A DNA stretch of 25,606 bases from Promethearchaeota archaeon (GCA_014730295.1 WJIN01000173.1:1-25606), one strand, 5' to 3'; shown: positions 7,659 to 16,246, counted from the first letter of the stretch. Program-made: numbers and translations. Notes: a model not told the origin generated them from the letters alone.

Positions 7659-9287
7659 TCATAATGCAAAATATTTATGAATAAATTCTTGACGGTCTTG
7701 TTCTGGATTATTAGCGCCTCGAATTGCGAAATCTTCACACTTTTTGTATAATTCAACCATATCATCATAGAGTTCTTTATTATCAAGATTCGGCTTAATA
7801 GTCTCAATAATTTGGGATTCTAAAAAATCCTCTATTAATTTCATCCATTCCATTTCGAAGTTTTGTTGATTATAATATGAGTAAGCCGCGCGAAAAGCAG
7901 CCCCTAAAGCTGCTGAGTCTGTAATTTCGAATCTATAAATAGGAGCATCAAAAACATCTGCAGCCACTTGTAATATTTCTCTATTGATGGAAGCTCCGCC
8001 TGTGGCAAAGATTTCTTTTGGTGTCTCTGTAATCCAATCAGAATGTAATCTCATAGAGAGGAATTGTGCTTCAATTATCGCTCGGATATTCCCTTCCAAA
8101 TCAGATTCGTCAAATCCAAATCTATACACATGTGGTTCTAAGACTAAAGGGACAATTTCTGGGAAAAAATAGGGCAACATAATTTTACCAAAGTTTCCAG
8201 GTGGAGTTGAACGTAAAATGTTAGAAAAATCTTCCCATTTTAATTTGAACTGAGCTCTTATTTTCTCTCTTGCTAATGAAGCGTTTTTATAACATATGAG
8301 ACTCATATAGTCCCCCGTGGGTGCACCAAATATATGTCCCTCACCTTTTAGATCGATTTGTAAATCCTTTAAGTATCCAAAATAGGTATCGCTGGTTCCC
8401 AAACTTAGAGCAAACTGCCCTTTTTGAATTAGTCCAATCCCTATAAGACTGTTTGGATTATCTCCTGACCACGCAACAAGTTTCGTGGTAGACAAAAGCC
8501 CATATCTTTCAACAAAATATTTCGAGAGGGTTCCAATTATTTCATATGAGGGAACCAAGAGAGGTAATTTTTCTTGTAAATTTGGAGCCGTTACTTCTAG
8601 TGCTTCTTTAGACCACTCTCTCTTCTCAATATCCATTAGATTCATCCCTGCCCCATCCCCATAATCTATGGGAGCGTGATCACCAAGCAATAGAGAAGCC
8701 ATAAATGAACTTACGAGATGGATTTTATCTGTGTTCTTATAGGCTTCTGGCTGTTCTTGATAGAATTTTCTAATTTGGGGGCCAGAAAATCTTTCAAACG
8801 TATCGGACCCAGTTAATCGAATTACCTCTTCTTTTCCCCCTAATTGTTCCCTGATTTCTTCACATTGTCTTGTGGTACTAGAATCCATCCAAATGGGACT
8901 TGTTTGTCGCGAAAAGCTTCCTTTCAATTGGGAAGTGAGTTTTTTACTTGGATCTAAATTCTCTATTTTCGAGTTGAATGAGCTGTTCAAATACACTGTT
9001 CCATGTTGTTGTCCAGATCCAGAAATAGCTTTTATATCATTTACATCCACTTCTGATTGTACGATTTCTTGAAAAAATATTTCCAGCGCCTCAAGCCACA
9101 TTAGAGGATTTGAATGTACTTTTTGATCATCCTTATCCAGGATTATCCCATCTTTAGTCCTATAAAAAATGAGATCTTCTCCATATTGGATACTATTTCG
9201 ATAGAGAATTTTTTTTGAATCAGAGTCGATAATTATTCCAGTTAAACTCTGTGTGGAGCAATCCAATCCAAGAAACAAGTTGCTCAT
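7659..9287 (-). CDS. xylB: Xylulokinase-like FGGY carbohydrate kinase
   Basis: A 542-residue ATP-dependent sugar kinase that would make D-xylulose 5-phosphate. The N-terminal phosphate loop reads GLDCSTQSLTG (about residues 7-17). GSGQQHGTVYLN and PIWMDSSTT match the substrate-binding half, with GDGAGMNLMDI and GDNPNSLIGIGL after it. LSLGTSDT begins the second actin-like domain, and ATGGASINREILQVAADV with DSAALGAAFRAAY is the C-terminal FGGY signature region. The GDGAGMNLMD and GDNPxSL phrases are like eukaryotic-type xylulokinases rather than short bacterial XylB. Length fits that group. A TATA-like TTTATATTAAA lies about 50 bp upstream on the minus strand. Its neighbour is a TrmB regulator, a likely controller. 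The exact sugar (xylulose, ribulose or related) is inferred from family resemblance only. Confidence 0.86.
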   Translation of the reverse strand: MSNLFLGLDCSTQSLTGIIIDSDSKKILYRNSIQYGEDLIFYRTKDGIILDKDDQKVHSNPLMWLEALEIFFQEIVQSEVDVNDIKAISGSGQQHGTVYLNSSFNSKIENLDPSKKLTSQLKGSFSRQTSPIWMDSSTTRQCEEIREQLGGKEEVIRLTGSDTFERFSGPQIRKFYQEQPEAYKNTDKIHLVSSFMASLLLGDHAPIDYGDGAGMNLMDIEKREWSKEALEVTAPNLQEKLPLLVPSYEIIGTLSKYFVERYGLLSTTKLVAWSGDNPNSLIGIGLIQKGQFALSLGTSDTYFGYLKDLQIDLKGEGHIFGAPTGDYMSLICYKNASLAREKIRAQFKLKWEDFSNILRSTPPGNFGKIMLPYFFPEIVPLVLEPHVYRFGFDESDLEGNIRAIIEAQFLSMRLHSDWITETPKEIFATGGASINREILQVAADVFDAPIYRFEITDSAALGAAFRAAYSYYNQQNFEMEWMKLIEDFLESQIIETIKPNLDNKELYDDMVELYKKCEDFAIRGANNPEQDRQEFIHKYFAL

Positions 9288-9673
9288 AATTTATTTTTAA
9301 TTTTGGATTTAATGAATTTTATTATTTTTGGAGGTTTAATATAAATCAGTATAAATAATTTGAATGTCATTCTTTTAGATGAGGTTTATATTAACTCTTT
9401 TGAAGAGTCTATCACAAAGATGTGAAATTAAGGCACAAATAAGTATGGAATTATCGTTTGCCTTGACTAAATTTATTTTAGAATAAGTAATAATTCATAC
9501 ATTAGTTTTTATATCTGATCAAAAATTTTATTTTTCGGTAAATAATAATCCTAAATTGTTAGAAAAAAGGTAAATTTTATTACTATTTTTTATTTTTTGA
9601 TAATCATAATAATACTATTCTAATATTGAATTTAATAGATTAAATTTCTACAAGTTAAAAAGAGGTTTGAACA
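9288..9673. other. Divergent intergenic region, xylulokinase / Lrp regulator
   Basis: 386 bp of AT-rich DNA between two divergently transcribed genes. It contains the minus-strand TATA-like element of the kinase near 9335-9345. No open frame with recognisable content or structured RNA was seen. It probably carries both promoters and possible regulator sites. Confidence 0.5.
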
Positions 9674-10093
9674 CTGGACGTAATTGATATAAAGATTTTG
9701 GAAGAGCTTAAAAAGGATGGACGTAAGTCTTATAATGAAATCTCCGAAAATGTAGGCAAGACGGAAGCTACCGTTAGAAGGCGGGTGAAAAAAATGATTA
9801 AAAATGGGATTATCAAAAAATTTACCATTGATTATGAGATAAATTCAAAACCGAAGACAAAGGCAACCGTAAAAATTGAGCCTGATTTTAAGGAAATAAA
9901 GAATATTTTAAAAGAATTAAAACAGATTGATGAAATCACGGATATTTGGCGATTGAGCGGGGATTGTGGATTATTTATTAAAGTTGAAATACCCTCAATT
10001 GAAGATTTTAATCCATTAATAGAGGAGAAAATTTCACGTATTAATGGGATAAAGATAATTGAGACTTGTTTTATAACAGATATAATTAAATAG
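9674..10093 (+). CDS. Lrp/AsnC-family transcriptional regulator, probable CTG start
   Basis: Small DNA-binding regulator of 139 residues. An N-terminal helix-turn-helix (DVIDIKILEELKKDGRKSYN, then VGKTEATVRRRVKKMIKNGII) is followed by an RAM-like alpha/beta domain (TKATVKIEPD, ITDIWRLSGDCGLFIKVEI, IKIIETCFITDIIK). Family members bind amino acids or related effectors. The first ATG/GTG/TTG-class codon in frame is TTG 9698, which would cut off the conserved LDxxDxxIL beginning of the family. A CTG at 9674 sits seven bases after GAGGT and restores it, so CTG is taken as the start. A stop codon four bases further upstream (9668) leaves no room for anything longer. It is followed on the same strand by a nucleoside hydrolase. 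Confidence 0.82.
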   Translation: MDVIDIKILEELKKDGRKSYNEISENVGKTEATVRRRVKKMIKNGIIKKFTIDYEINSKPKTKATVKIEPDFKEIKNILKELKQIDEITDIWRLSGDCGLFIKVEIPSIEDFNPLIEEKISRINGIKIIETCFITDIIK

Positions 10094-10198
10094 GTCTATT
10101 CCGAAAAACTCCTCTATTTTTTTTATCTTATCATTTTAACCAAAATCTCTTTCATTTTAAAAAGATTAAGTTTAGATTTTCCCCTTTCCTTAGGATTG

Positions 10199-10250
10199 TG
10201 TGAATTTAATTATTTATTCAGAATTCACAGCGGATAAAACTTATATTTTA
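10199..10250 (+). promoter_or_regulatory. Inverted repeat and TATA box before the nucleoside hydrolase
   Basis: TGTGAATT (10199-10206) and AATTCACA (10222-10229) are perfect 8-base inverted arms with a 15-base spacer, about two helical turns apart. They lie just upstream of the TATA-like TTATATTTTA near 10241-10250. The ATG follows at 10264, so the message is probably leaderless. The position upstream of TATA would suit an activator or Lrp-type regulator. Confidence 0.4.
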
Positions 10251-10263
10251 ATATTCAAATACC

Positions 10264-11217
10264 ATGGAAAATAATAATCGTTTTTTTCTGTTAGACACAG
10301 ACATCGGTTCGGATATTGATGATGCAATGGCCCTATTGCTATATCTTCGACTTGAAAACGTTTCTTTGGTAGGAATCACTACAATGTATTCCATTGCTGC
10401 CTTGCGAGCAAAAATTGCAAAGAAAATGCTTCGATTAGCAAATGAAGATATACCAGTGGCGATCGGCAGGGATAAAACCATAGATAAGCGCGGATATATG
10501 TGGAAAACTGGGTTGGAGGGCTTTGGTGTGCTCTCTGAAGAGGAATTTCACATGGCACCGGACGAAATGGGAATTATTGAAAATGGGATCGATTTTATAA
10601 TAGATAAAGCAAATCAATATACCGGAAAATTAGAAATTATCTCCATAGGACAATTTACTAATATTGCAGCAGCAATTCAAAAAGACCCACGTTTTAAAGA
10701 CCATATAAAGAGAATTTGGTCAATGTCCGCGGGAGTAACATTTTTAGATCCTATTCCAGAAAACTTTCCCGAGCCAAATGAGAAATATCACGCTATACCA
10801 AGTCATAACATTAGAAGTGATGTAGAAGCAGCTAAAGTAGTCCTTGATTCGGACATTCCAATCACTTTTATCGGAAATGATGTGACCACTCAAGTGGTTT
10901 TATTTGACGAGGATATTGAACTCTTAAGAGATTATTATTCCGGCCTCAATAAAGCCATAACAGATATGATGGATATATGGTTAACCTATAGGTCTCGGAG
11001 ATTAGACCGCGAGATTAATTTTACATGTCTTCATGACGCGTTAACGGTTGCTGAAGCATTAGGAAAAGATTTTACACAAAAAGTGCCTATTGATATTGAT
11101 ATTGAAGAAAGTGGCGCAAGTATCATAAGTTATAAACCAAATTCATTGTATAATATCGCATGGCAAGTGGAGGCAGAATCCTTTATGAATTGGTATCTTG
11201 AACATATTTTAGTTTGA
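10264..11217 (+). CDS. Inosine/uridine-preferring nucleoside hydrolase
   Basis: 317-residue N-ribohydrolase that splits nucleosides into base and ribose. The diagnostic N-terminal calcium-binding cluster reads DTDIGSDIDDAMALL (about residues 11-25). LEIISIGQFTNIAAAI matches the family's GPLTNIA region, SHNIRSDVEAA corresponds to the NxxxDPEAA stretch, and CLHDALTVAEAL carries the late metal-ligand Asp preceded by His. Length is normal for the family. No signal peptide is seen, so it is cytoplasmic. Freed ribose could feed pentose metabolism together with the nearby FGGY kinase (inference). Base preference cannot be assigned. Confidence 0.92.
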   Translation: MENNNRFFLLDTDIGSDIDDAMALLLYLRLENVSLVGITTMYSIAALRAKIAKKMLRLANEDIPVAIGRDKTIDKRGYMWKTGLEGFGVLSEEEFHMAPDEMGIIENGIDFIIDKANQYTGKLEIISIGQFTNIAAAIQKDPRFKDHIKRIWSMSAGVTFLDPIPENFPEPNEKYHAIPSHNIRSDVEAAKVVLDSDIPITFIGNDVTTQVVLFDEDIELLRDYYSGLNKAITDMMDIWLTYRSRRLDREINFTCLHDALTVAEALGKDFTQKVPIDIDIEESGASIISYKPNSLYNIAWQVEAESFMNWYLEHILV

Positions 11218-11270
11218 ATTAATTTTTTAAGATAAATTTCTATTAATAACTTAAACACATTGGGATATTT

Positions 11271-12029
11271 ATGGTTGAATTTGCAATATATGAAATTGTT
11301 CTTTTTATTTTCTTGTTGATTTATTTAGGAGTGATGCTTGTTTTATCCATTCTTTTCCTTCGGAAATATTTTGAGTTCAAGCTAATTGAATTTTTCCATC
11401 TCGGGGTATTTATTTTAATATTTGCGATAACTATTACTCTTCAGTGGATTATTTCCTTTATAGTTTTAGCATTAATGGAATTAACAATAGATCCAACGCT
11501 GTTGTACGCAGTTCAAGGGGGATCCACGGTTGCTTTAATTTTTTGGTTGTTGGGATTGGATAAAATTCTGCTGTCGGGAAAAACTTATCGAAAAGTTTTT
11601 CTCTTCGTGTTGATTGTTGCCGTGGTGGTTGTCGCTTTAATATACTATATCGCACTATTTATAGATTATACACTGATTGGGACTTTAGATCCGAAGGGAT
11701 GGACCCCTCTTACATGGACTCCGTTGGCTAGTATTTGTTTTTCAGCATGGTATCTGATATTCTTTATTACTTTCTTGCTTTTTACCATACAAGCGATAAC
11801 ATCCAATGAAAAAACCACTCAGATAAAAGGGAAAATTCTTTTAATCGCGAGTATATTAATAGGAATATCAATTATATCAATATTTTTCTTAGGATTTTTT
11901 GACGGAGTAGTGTATTGGATCTTCACTTTTACTTTTGTTCACGTGTTTCGAATAGCGGCGTTTATAACATTCTATATTGGATTCACTCTACCAAATTTTA
12001 TCAAGAAAATACTTTTAAAGGATAAATAG
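11271..12029 (+). CDS. Seven-helix membrane protein of unknown function
   Basis: 252 residues and extremely hydrophobic. I count seven likely transmembrane helices at about residues 8-30, 43-68, 76-95, 108-131, 148-175, 187-209 and 214-240, with a short basic C-terminal tail (KKILLKDK) that probably lies inside the cell. Short charged loops (RKYFEFK, SGKTYRK, SNEKTTQIKGK) follow the positive-inside rule. No catalytic motif, Schiff-base Lys pattern or transporter signature is recognised, so I do not call it a rhodopsin or transporter. It begins 53 bp after the nucleoside hydrolase on the same strand, but any functional link is unproven. Confidence 0.8.
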   Translation: MVEFAIYEIVLFIFLLIYLGVMLVLSILFLRKYFEFKLIEFFHLGVFILIFAITITLQWIISFIVLALMELTIDPTLLYAVQGGSTVALIFWLLGLDKILLSGKTYRKVFLFVLIVAVVVVALIYYIALFIDYTLIGTLDPKGWTPLTWTPLASICFSAWYLIFFITFLLFTIQAITSNEKTTQIKGKILLIASILIGISIISIFFLGFFDGVVYWIFTFTFVHVFRIAAFITFYIGFTLPNFIKKILLKDK

Positions 12030-12131
12030 GGACCTTAATAAAATCAAATCCTTATCTTTCTTCTTTTTTTATATGAGATTTCCGAGATAAGAGTTGAAAT
12101 TGATTTAGTCCTATAATCTTCTTCGTTAAAT

Positions 12132-12179
12132 AACCTTAATCATTAGGTTAAAACCAAACTTAACCAAATGATTATGGTT
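12132..12179. promoter_or_regulatory. Pair of AACC...GGTT operator-like palindromes
   Basis: AACCTTAATCATTAGGTT (12132-12149) and AACCAAATGATTATGGTT (12162-12179) are each bounded by AACC and GGTT and are inverted copies of one another with two mismatches. They are spaced exactly 30 bp apart, about three helical turns. This is the geometry of cooperative dimer binding. They lie in the 256-bp gap before the isopropylmalate-synthase-family gene; no gene was seen in that gap. Confidence 0.6.
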
Positions 12180-12249
12180 CTATGGAGGAATTTTTAAAAT
12201 CATTCAAAAACTAGCTAAAATGAGTTAATTTATTTAATGTCAATTATTC

Positions 12250-12279
12250 ATATAAATATCATTCTCAACCTAATTGGTT
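12250..12279 (+). promoter_or_regulatory. TATA box with overlapping AACC-N5-GGTT site
   Basis: ATATAAAT at 12250-12257 is a TATA box about 30 bp before ATG 12286. Between them is AACCTAATTGGTT (12267-12279), a third AACC...GGTT palindrome with a shorter core. It covers the expected transcription start, where a bound protein would repress. Confidence 0.5.
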
Positions 12280-12285
12280 CTCAAT

Positions 12286-13629
12286 ATGTCTTACAAGTTC
12301 AGTAAAGAAGAATTGAAAGAACTTTTAGTAGATTATAATGAAACAGCTCTTCAACAATTTGATCTTCCCGAGAAAGTTTGCGTATGGGACGAGACTCTAA
12401 GAGATGGGGAACAAAGCCCAACAGTGTATCTAACCCTTGATGAAAAGATACATTTAGCAAAAATGATGGACGAAATCGGGGTAAAAATTATCGCGGTAGG
12501 ATTTCCAGCAGTTTCCGAAAGCGAGAAAAATATTGTAAAGACTATCGTAAATGAAGACTGTAAAAACTCATCCATCGTGGGAATAGCGCGTCCGAAAAAG
12601 GAGGATATTGATGCGTGTATTGATGCAGATTTGGAAGAAATCGTTGTATTTATGCCCGTATCTCCAATCTTTATGAAAACCTTGAAATTAAGCAAAGAAG
12701 ATGAGCTTCAACAAATCACTTCCGCGATTAACTATGCGAAAGATAATGGGTTTAAAGTCAACTGGGTTTCTGAAGATGGTACAAGGGCAGAATTCGGTCA
12801 CCTTAAAAATGTTTTTCAAACTGCAATTAGAGCGGGTGCTGAACGGATTGTTATTGGAGATACAGTAGGGGTCCTCACACCACCATCCGCGAGTTATCTA
12901 ATTAGCAAAATACGGGATGAAGTAGTCAAACCCATGAAAAAAGATATTCCGATGGGGATACACACCCATAATGACTTTGGGTTAGCCGTTGCTAATACAG
13001 TGATGGGCGTGTTTGAAGGATGTCAATATCCTCATACGTGTATTAATGGATACGGAGAAAGAGCTGGCAATGCCGCTCTCGAGGAAGTTGTGACCATCTT
13101 GGAACGCATGGGGATTAATACTGGAATAGATTTGACTAAATTACCCGAATTAAGTTCCGTCTGTGAGGAATATTTTTGCCAACCGATTTCTCAATATAAA
13201 CCAATTGTGGGGGATTATGCATTTAGCCATGAAAGTGGGCTACATATTGCGGCAATTCTTGCTCATCCGTTAACATACGAGCCTATCAATCCGAAAATGG
13301 TAGGAAGGAGGAGAAAATTCTATCTGGGTAAGTTTTCTGGGTCAAAATCTATTATGCACGCATTAAAGCAAAAATTGAAAGTGCTCGATTTGGAATGTAT
13401 TCCAGATGAGATCATCAAAAAAATCGTTACAGAAGTCAAGCAAAAGCATGAATCAAAATCAAAAGAAGAAATTCGAAAGTCTTTTCATATTATTAAAGGT
13501 GAGTTGGATAATATTACAAAAGGATTAAGCGATAAAGAATTCTTTAATATTGTAAATAAATATGCTCAACCTTTTGTACCGGAAGAGTTTCGGCCCAAGA
13601 GTAAAAAACAGAATGAAAAAAAAGCTTAA
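12286..13629 (+). CDS. 2-isopropylmalate/homocitrate/citramalate synthase family enzyme
   Basis: 447-residue acyl-CoA-dependent aldol condensing enzyme of the DRE-TIM barrel family. The signature WDETLRDGEQSP (about residues 34-45) carries the DRE metal/proton site. HTHNDFGLAVANT carries the two metal His residues, and INGYGERAGNAALEEV is the second family signature. AFSHESGLHIAAIL and LGKFSGSKSI define the subdomains after the barrel. The remaining C-terminal stretch is short and lacks the full leucine-sensing domain of LeuA, which favours a homocitrate-synthase-like or related enzyme. The product cannot be fixed from sequence. The start is taken at ATG 12286 rather than the in-frame TTG 12274, because the TATA box lies about 30 bp before it. 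Its stop overlaps the stop of the convergent next gene by four bases (TTAA). Confidence 0.88.
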   Translation: MSYKFSKEELKELLVDYNETALQQFDLPEKVCVWDETLRDGEQSPTVYLTLDEKIHLAKMMDEIGVKIIAVGFPAVSESEKNIVKTIVNEDCKNSSIVGIARPKKEDIDACIDADLEEIVVFMPVSPIFMKTLKLSKEDELQQITSAINYAKDNGFKVNWVSEDGTRAEFGHLKNVFQTAIRAGAERIVIGDTVGVLTPPSASYLISKIRDEVVKPMKKDIPMGIHTHNDFGLAVANTVMGVFEGCQYPHTCINGYGERAGNAALEEVVTILERMGINTGIDLTKLPELSSVCEEYFCQPISQYKPIVGDYAFSHESGLHIAAILAHPLTYEPINPKMVGRRRKFYLGKFSGSKSIMHALKQKLKVLDLECIPDEIIKKIVTEVKQKHESKSKEEIRKSFHIIKGELDNITKGLSDKEFFNIVNKYAQPFVPEEFRPKSKKQNEKKA

Positions 13630-15029
13630 TTCTTTTCTAACGCTGAGGTAATCTTTCCAATTCTTTTTCTGATTTTTTGTATTTCTCTATTGAGCTTCTT
13701 TTTTTGTTTATTGTAGGCGTCCTCGTCCATTTTACCGGAGATGTAGTTTTTCTCAATAAATTCCAAGAGATTTAATACCGATTTTAACTTTTTCTCCAAA
13801 CTTCCTACTTCCGCTTCCAATTCTTCACGCCGATTTTCAATATCTATAACTTCCTCTTCTTCTTCGATTTCAACTTCTTCTTCTAATCCTTCAGTCAGTT
13901 CCTCTTCAAGTCCTGTCTTATCCTTAGATTTCTTTATTTCATTAGTGCGAGATACAGGCTTTTTCTCCTTCTTTAATGATTCGAAATCCTCATCACTAAA
14001 CATAGGTTGTGTTATATCCTCAGATATTTCTTCTTCTTCTTTAGATTCTGTTTCCACAATATGCTCTTCTTTTTGTTTACGTAGTTCAACAATATCATCC
14101 TCAGAAATCGATACTTTTTCAATAAGTGTTTCTATGGTATTTTTCATGTGGTTTATCTGAGCAAGATATTCATGTAAAAGTTTCATTAAATCGCTTTGGT
14201 CTGCTATTTTTATCTCCGTTTTCAACTCTATAGCTGGAACATCTCCTAATGCTTTATCCATTAGGGTTGATCCTAAATCCATCTCGGAGGTACCGAATTC
14301 TGAATCTTGAGTTTCTGGTTCTTCATACTCACCTAATGCTTTCATATCCGTCCTATATTCAGAAACTAACCAGCTAAAGATATTTAAAGCTAGATCTGTG
14401 TGAGTTTCATATTGAAGTCCGCCACCTATCTTATCGCGAAACATCTCATAGCTTCCGCTGCAGAATACCCTCCCTTTTTCTGGCTCAGAAACACATATAA
14501 GTGGTGAAGAGAATGGGTCTGAGGATTCATTGGATATCGCTACCGGAATCGCCGCACCAATCACAGAAAGGGAACAGCCCGCCCTATAACAAATTTTAGA
14601 AATTCCGCTAGTAATTGGATGAGGAGGAGTGAAATTCGTAATAATCGGTAAATTTTCCAATCCGATATTTTGTTGTTTATCAAGTACTTGGTCATTCTCA
14701 AAGGTTATACCAAAGATTTCACTTATTTCACTTAAATTGCTACCTCTTCCTTTATCTCCACCTGCATGAGATAAGAGAAGAAGTCCACCGCCATCTTGTT
14801 TTACCCAATTTTCTATTTCTATCATTTCGTTGTTAGAAATTTTAGCAAAATCAGGACAGGCAAAAACCAAAATATCATACCCTTCCAGAGACTCTTGAGT
14901 TATCGAAGTCTCAAAATATTCATGACATACAAAATCATTTGCTTCTAGAAATTCCTTGAGTTGAGTATAATTTTCGTTGAGTTTTCCGCGTTCCTTATGA
15001 CCCGTATCAAAAGCTACAAAGGTTTTCAT
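13626..15029 (-). CDS. GIFT/glutamine-amidotransferase-like domain protein with acidic linker and C-terminal coiled coil
   Basis: 467 residues in three parts. Residues 1-225 form a flavodoxin/GATase-like alpha/beta domain: FVAFDTGHKERG, YDILVFACPD, a glycine-rich GGGLLLLSHAGGD, then GRVFCSGSYEMFRD. The order and the last phrase resemble the GIFT domain of eukaryotic IFT52 (G-x-L-x-x-x-GS-x-x-MF-x-D), and more loosely DUF4350/ThuA-like proteins. No catalytic Cys-His-Glu triad is evident. Residues ~235-400 are long helices mixed with runs of Glu and Lys (low complexity). Residues ~400-467 are a predicted coiled coil containing YISGKMDEDAYNKQKKKLN, a phrase reminiscent of SHOCT-type helical hairpins. 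No signal or membrane segment. It is the last gene of a leftward group after the sugar-nucleotide transferase (119 bp apart). Function unknown; a scaffold or assembly role is inference from architecture. Confidence 0.7.
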   Translation of the reverse strand: MKTFVAFDTGHKERGKLNENYTQLKEFLEANDFVCHEYFETSITQESLEGYDILVFACPDFAKISNNEMIEIENWVKQDGGGLLLLSHAGGDKGRGSNLSEISEIFGITFENDQVLDKQQNIGLENLPIITNFTPPHPITSGISKICYRAGCSLSVIGAAIPVAISNESSDPFSSPLICVSEPEKGRVFCSGSYEMFRDKIGGGLQYETHTDLALNIFSWLVSEYRTDMKALGEYEEPETQDSEFGTSEMDLGSTLMDKALGDVPAIELKTEIKIADQSDLMKLLHEYLAQINHMKNTIETLIEKVSISEDDIVELRKQKEEHIVETESKEEEEISEDITQPMFSDEDFESLKKEKKPVSRTNEIKKSKDKTGLEEELTEGLEEEVEIEEEEEVIDIENRREELEAEVGSLEKKLKSVLNLLEFIEKNYISGKMDEDAYNKQKKKLNREIQKIRKRIGKITSALEKN

Positions 15030-15148
15030 ATTTATTACCTTTTTAAGAACTATTAAGGATTCAATTATTAAAAAAATTTTATTAATGTTACTAAGAGGTT
15101 TTAGATATTAAAATATCTATGATATTTTGAAATATAGAAAACAAAAAA

Positions 15149-16246
15149 CTAGTAAACACATTTATCTCCGATAATTAGATTTTTTTTGGAGATGCTATCA
15201 ATGCAGACATTACTCCCAATAATAGAGTTTTCAGTAATAATGTTGGTAAGTTGCGTATTCTTTTCTATTACACAATTCTCGATGATAGAGTTTTTAATGG
15301 TACAATTTTTGCCAATAGACGCAAAAGGCCCAACTATGCTGTTAATAATCCGAGTATTTTTTCCAATATATGAAGGATTTTTTATTAAGGATTTCTCAAT
15401 TTTTACATTTCGGTTCTGAAAATATTCTATATCATATGATTGTTGTTCTAAGAGATATTTGTTTCCCTTCAATAATGATGCGGGTTTTCCAAAATCCAAA
15501 ATACCCTTTTTAAGTTCCACCGTAGCGATTTTATATCCCTCATCCACTAAATCTTGTAGACTTTCGGTCAAATATATCTCTTTATTTTCTTTTTTTCTTT
15601 TTTCTAATTTCTTTTTGAGATGGTTAAAAAGGGATTGGGACGCATGGTAGGAAAAGGCATAGATTCCAGCGATAGCGAGATTGGAAATATAATTTTTGGG
15701 TTTTTCAATCAATTTCTTGATTATTCCATTCTCATCTACATCAACGATCCCGTAAGAACTCGCATCTTCTTTAGGAACTTTCATTACGGTGATTATTCCA
15801 TCCACATCAGACTCGTAATAACGATACATTAAATATGAATACTCATCTAAAAGGATCATATCTCCCAAGAAAATTAAGCATCCTTCCCGTTTGTCGTCTT
15901 CTGGATTCCTAATCTCTACGTCTTTAAATCGCTTATGTGCTAAATATACTGCCTCTCCAAGCCCCCAATAGAATGGCACGTTATCTTGAAATCCTCGAGG
16001 TATCTGTTCAATAAAAGTAAGCTGAAATTTATCGGAATAATGTTTTTTCACATAATCAATGATTTGACGTTTTTTATATCCCACGATTAAAATAAGTTCC
16101 GTATTAGAATCGAATGTATTTAGAAATTTAGTTAAAATATGATCTAAAACCGTCTTTCCTGCTACGTTTATAAAAGCTTTTGGTTTACTCAATGTAAAAG
16201 GGCGAAGTCGTGAACCAATGCCCGCAATAGGTCCAATAATCTTCAT
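15149..16246 (-). CDS. Sugar-1-phosphate nucleotidyltransferase with left-handed beta-helix
   Basis: 365-residue enzyme that would join a sugar 1-phosphate to a nucleotide for glycan synthesis. The N-terminal motif reads PIAGIGSRLRPFTLSKPKA (about residues 6-24), the GxGxRxxPxT...KP signature. CLIFLGDMIL supplies the metal-binding Asp, and SSYGIVDVDENGIIKKLIEKP is the expected sugar-binding strand. After a linker, imperfect hexapeptide repeats (VKIEKSLIKNPSYIGKN, IINSIVGPFASIGKN, TIKNSIIENCVIEKN) form a left-handed beta-helix to the end. It resembles archaeal glucose-1-phosphate thymidylyl/uridylyltransferases and GlmU-like proteins. There is no acetyltransferase site I can recognise. It follows the GPN GTPase gene by 57 bp on the same strand. 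Which sugar and nucleotide it uses is open. Confidence 0.88.
   Translation of the reverse strand: MKIIGPIAGIGSRLRPFTLSKPKAFINVAGKTVLDHILTKFLNTFDSNTELILIVGYKKRQIIDYVKKHYSDKFQLTFIEQIPRGFQDNVPFYWGLGEAVYLAHKRFKDVEIRNPEDDKREGCLIFLGDMILLDEYSYLMYRYYESDVDGIITVMKVPKEDASSYGIVDVDENGIIKKLIEKPKNYISNLAIAGIYAFSYHASQSLFNHLKKKLEKRKKENKEIYLTESLQDLVDEGYKIATVELKKGILDFGKPASLLKGNKYLLEQQSYDIEYFQNRNVKIEKSLIKNPSYIGKNTRIINSIVGPFASIGKNCTIKNSIIENCVIEKNTQLTNIITENSIIGSNVCIDSISKKNLIIGDKCVY

Noticed and set aside
7610..7807. Minus-strand ORF of 65 codons at the end of the xylulokinase
   Set aside because: Overlaps the C-terminal coding part of the kinase in another frame and has no protein-like motif.
11271..12029. Seven-helix protein as a rhodopsin
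   Set aside because: The last helix lacks the retinal-binding Lys context, and no rhodopsin motif is seen.
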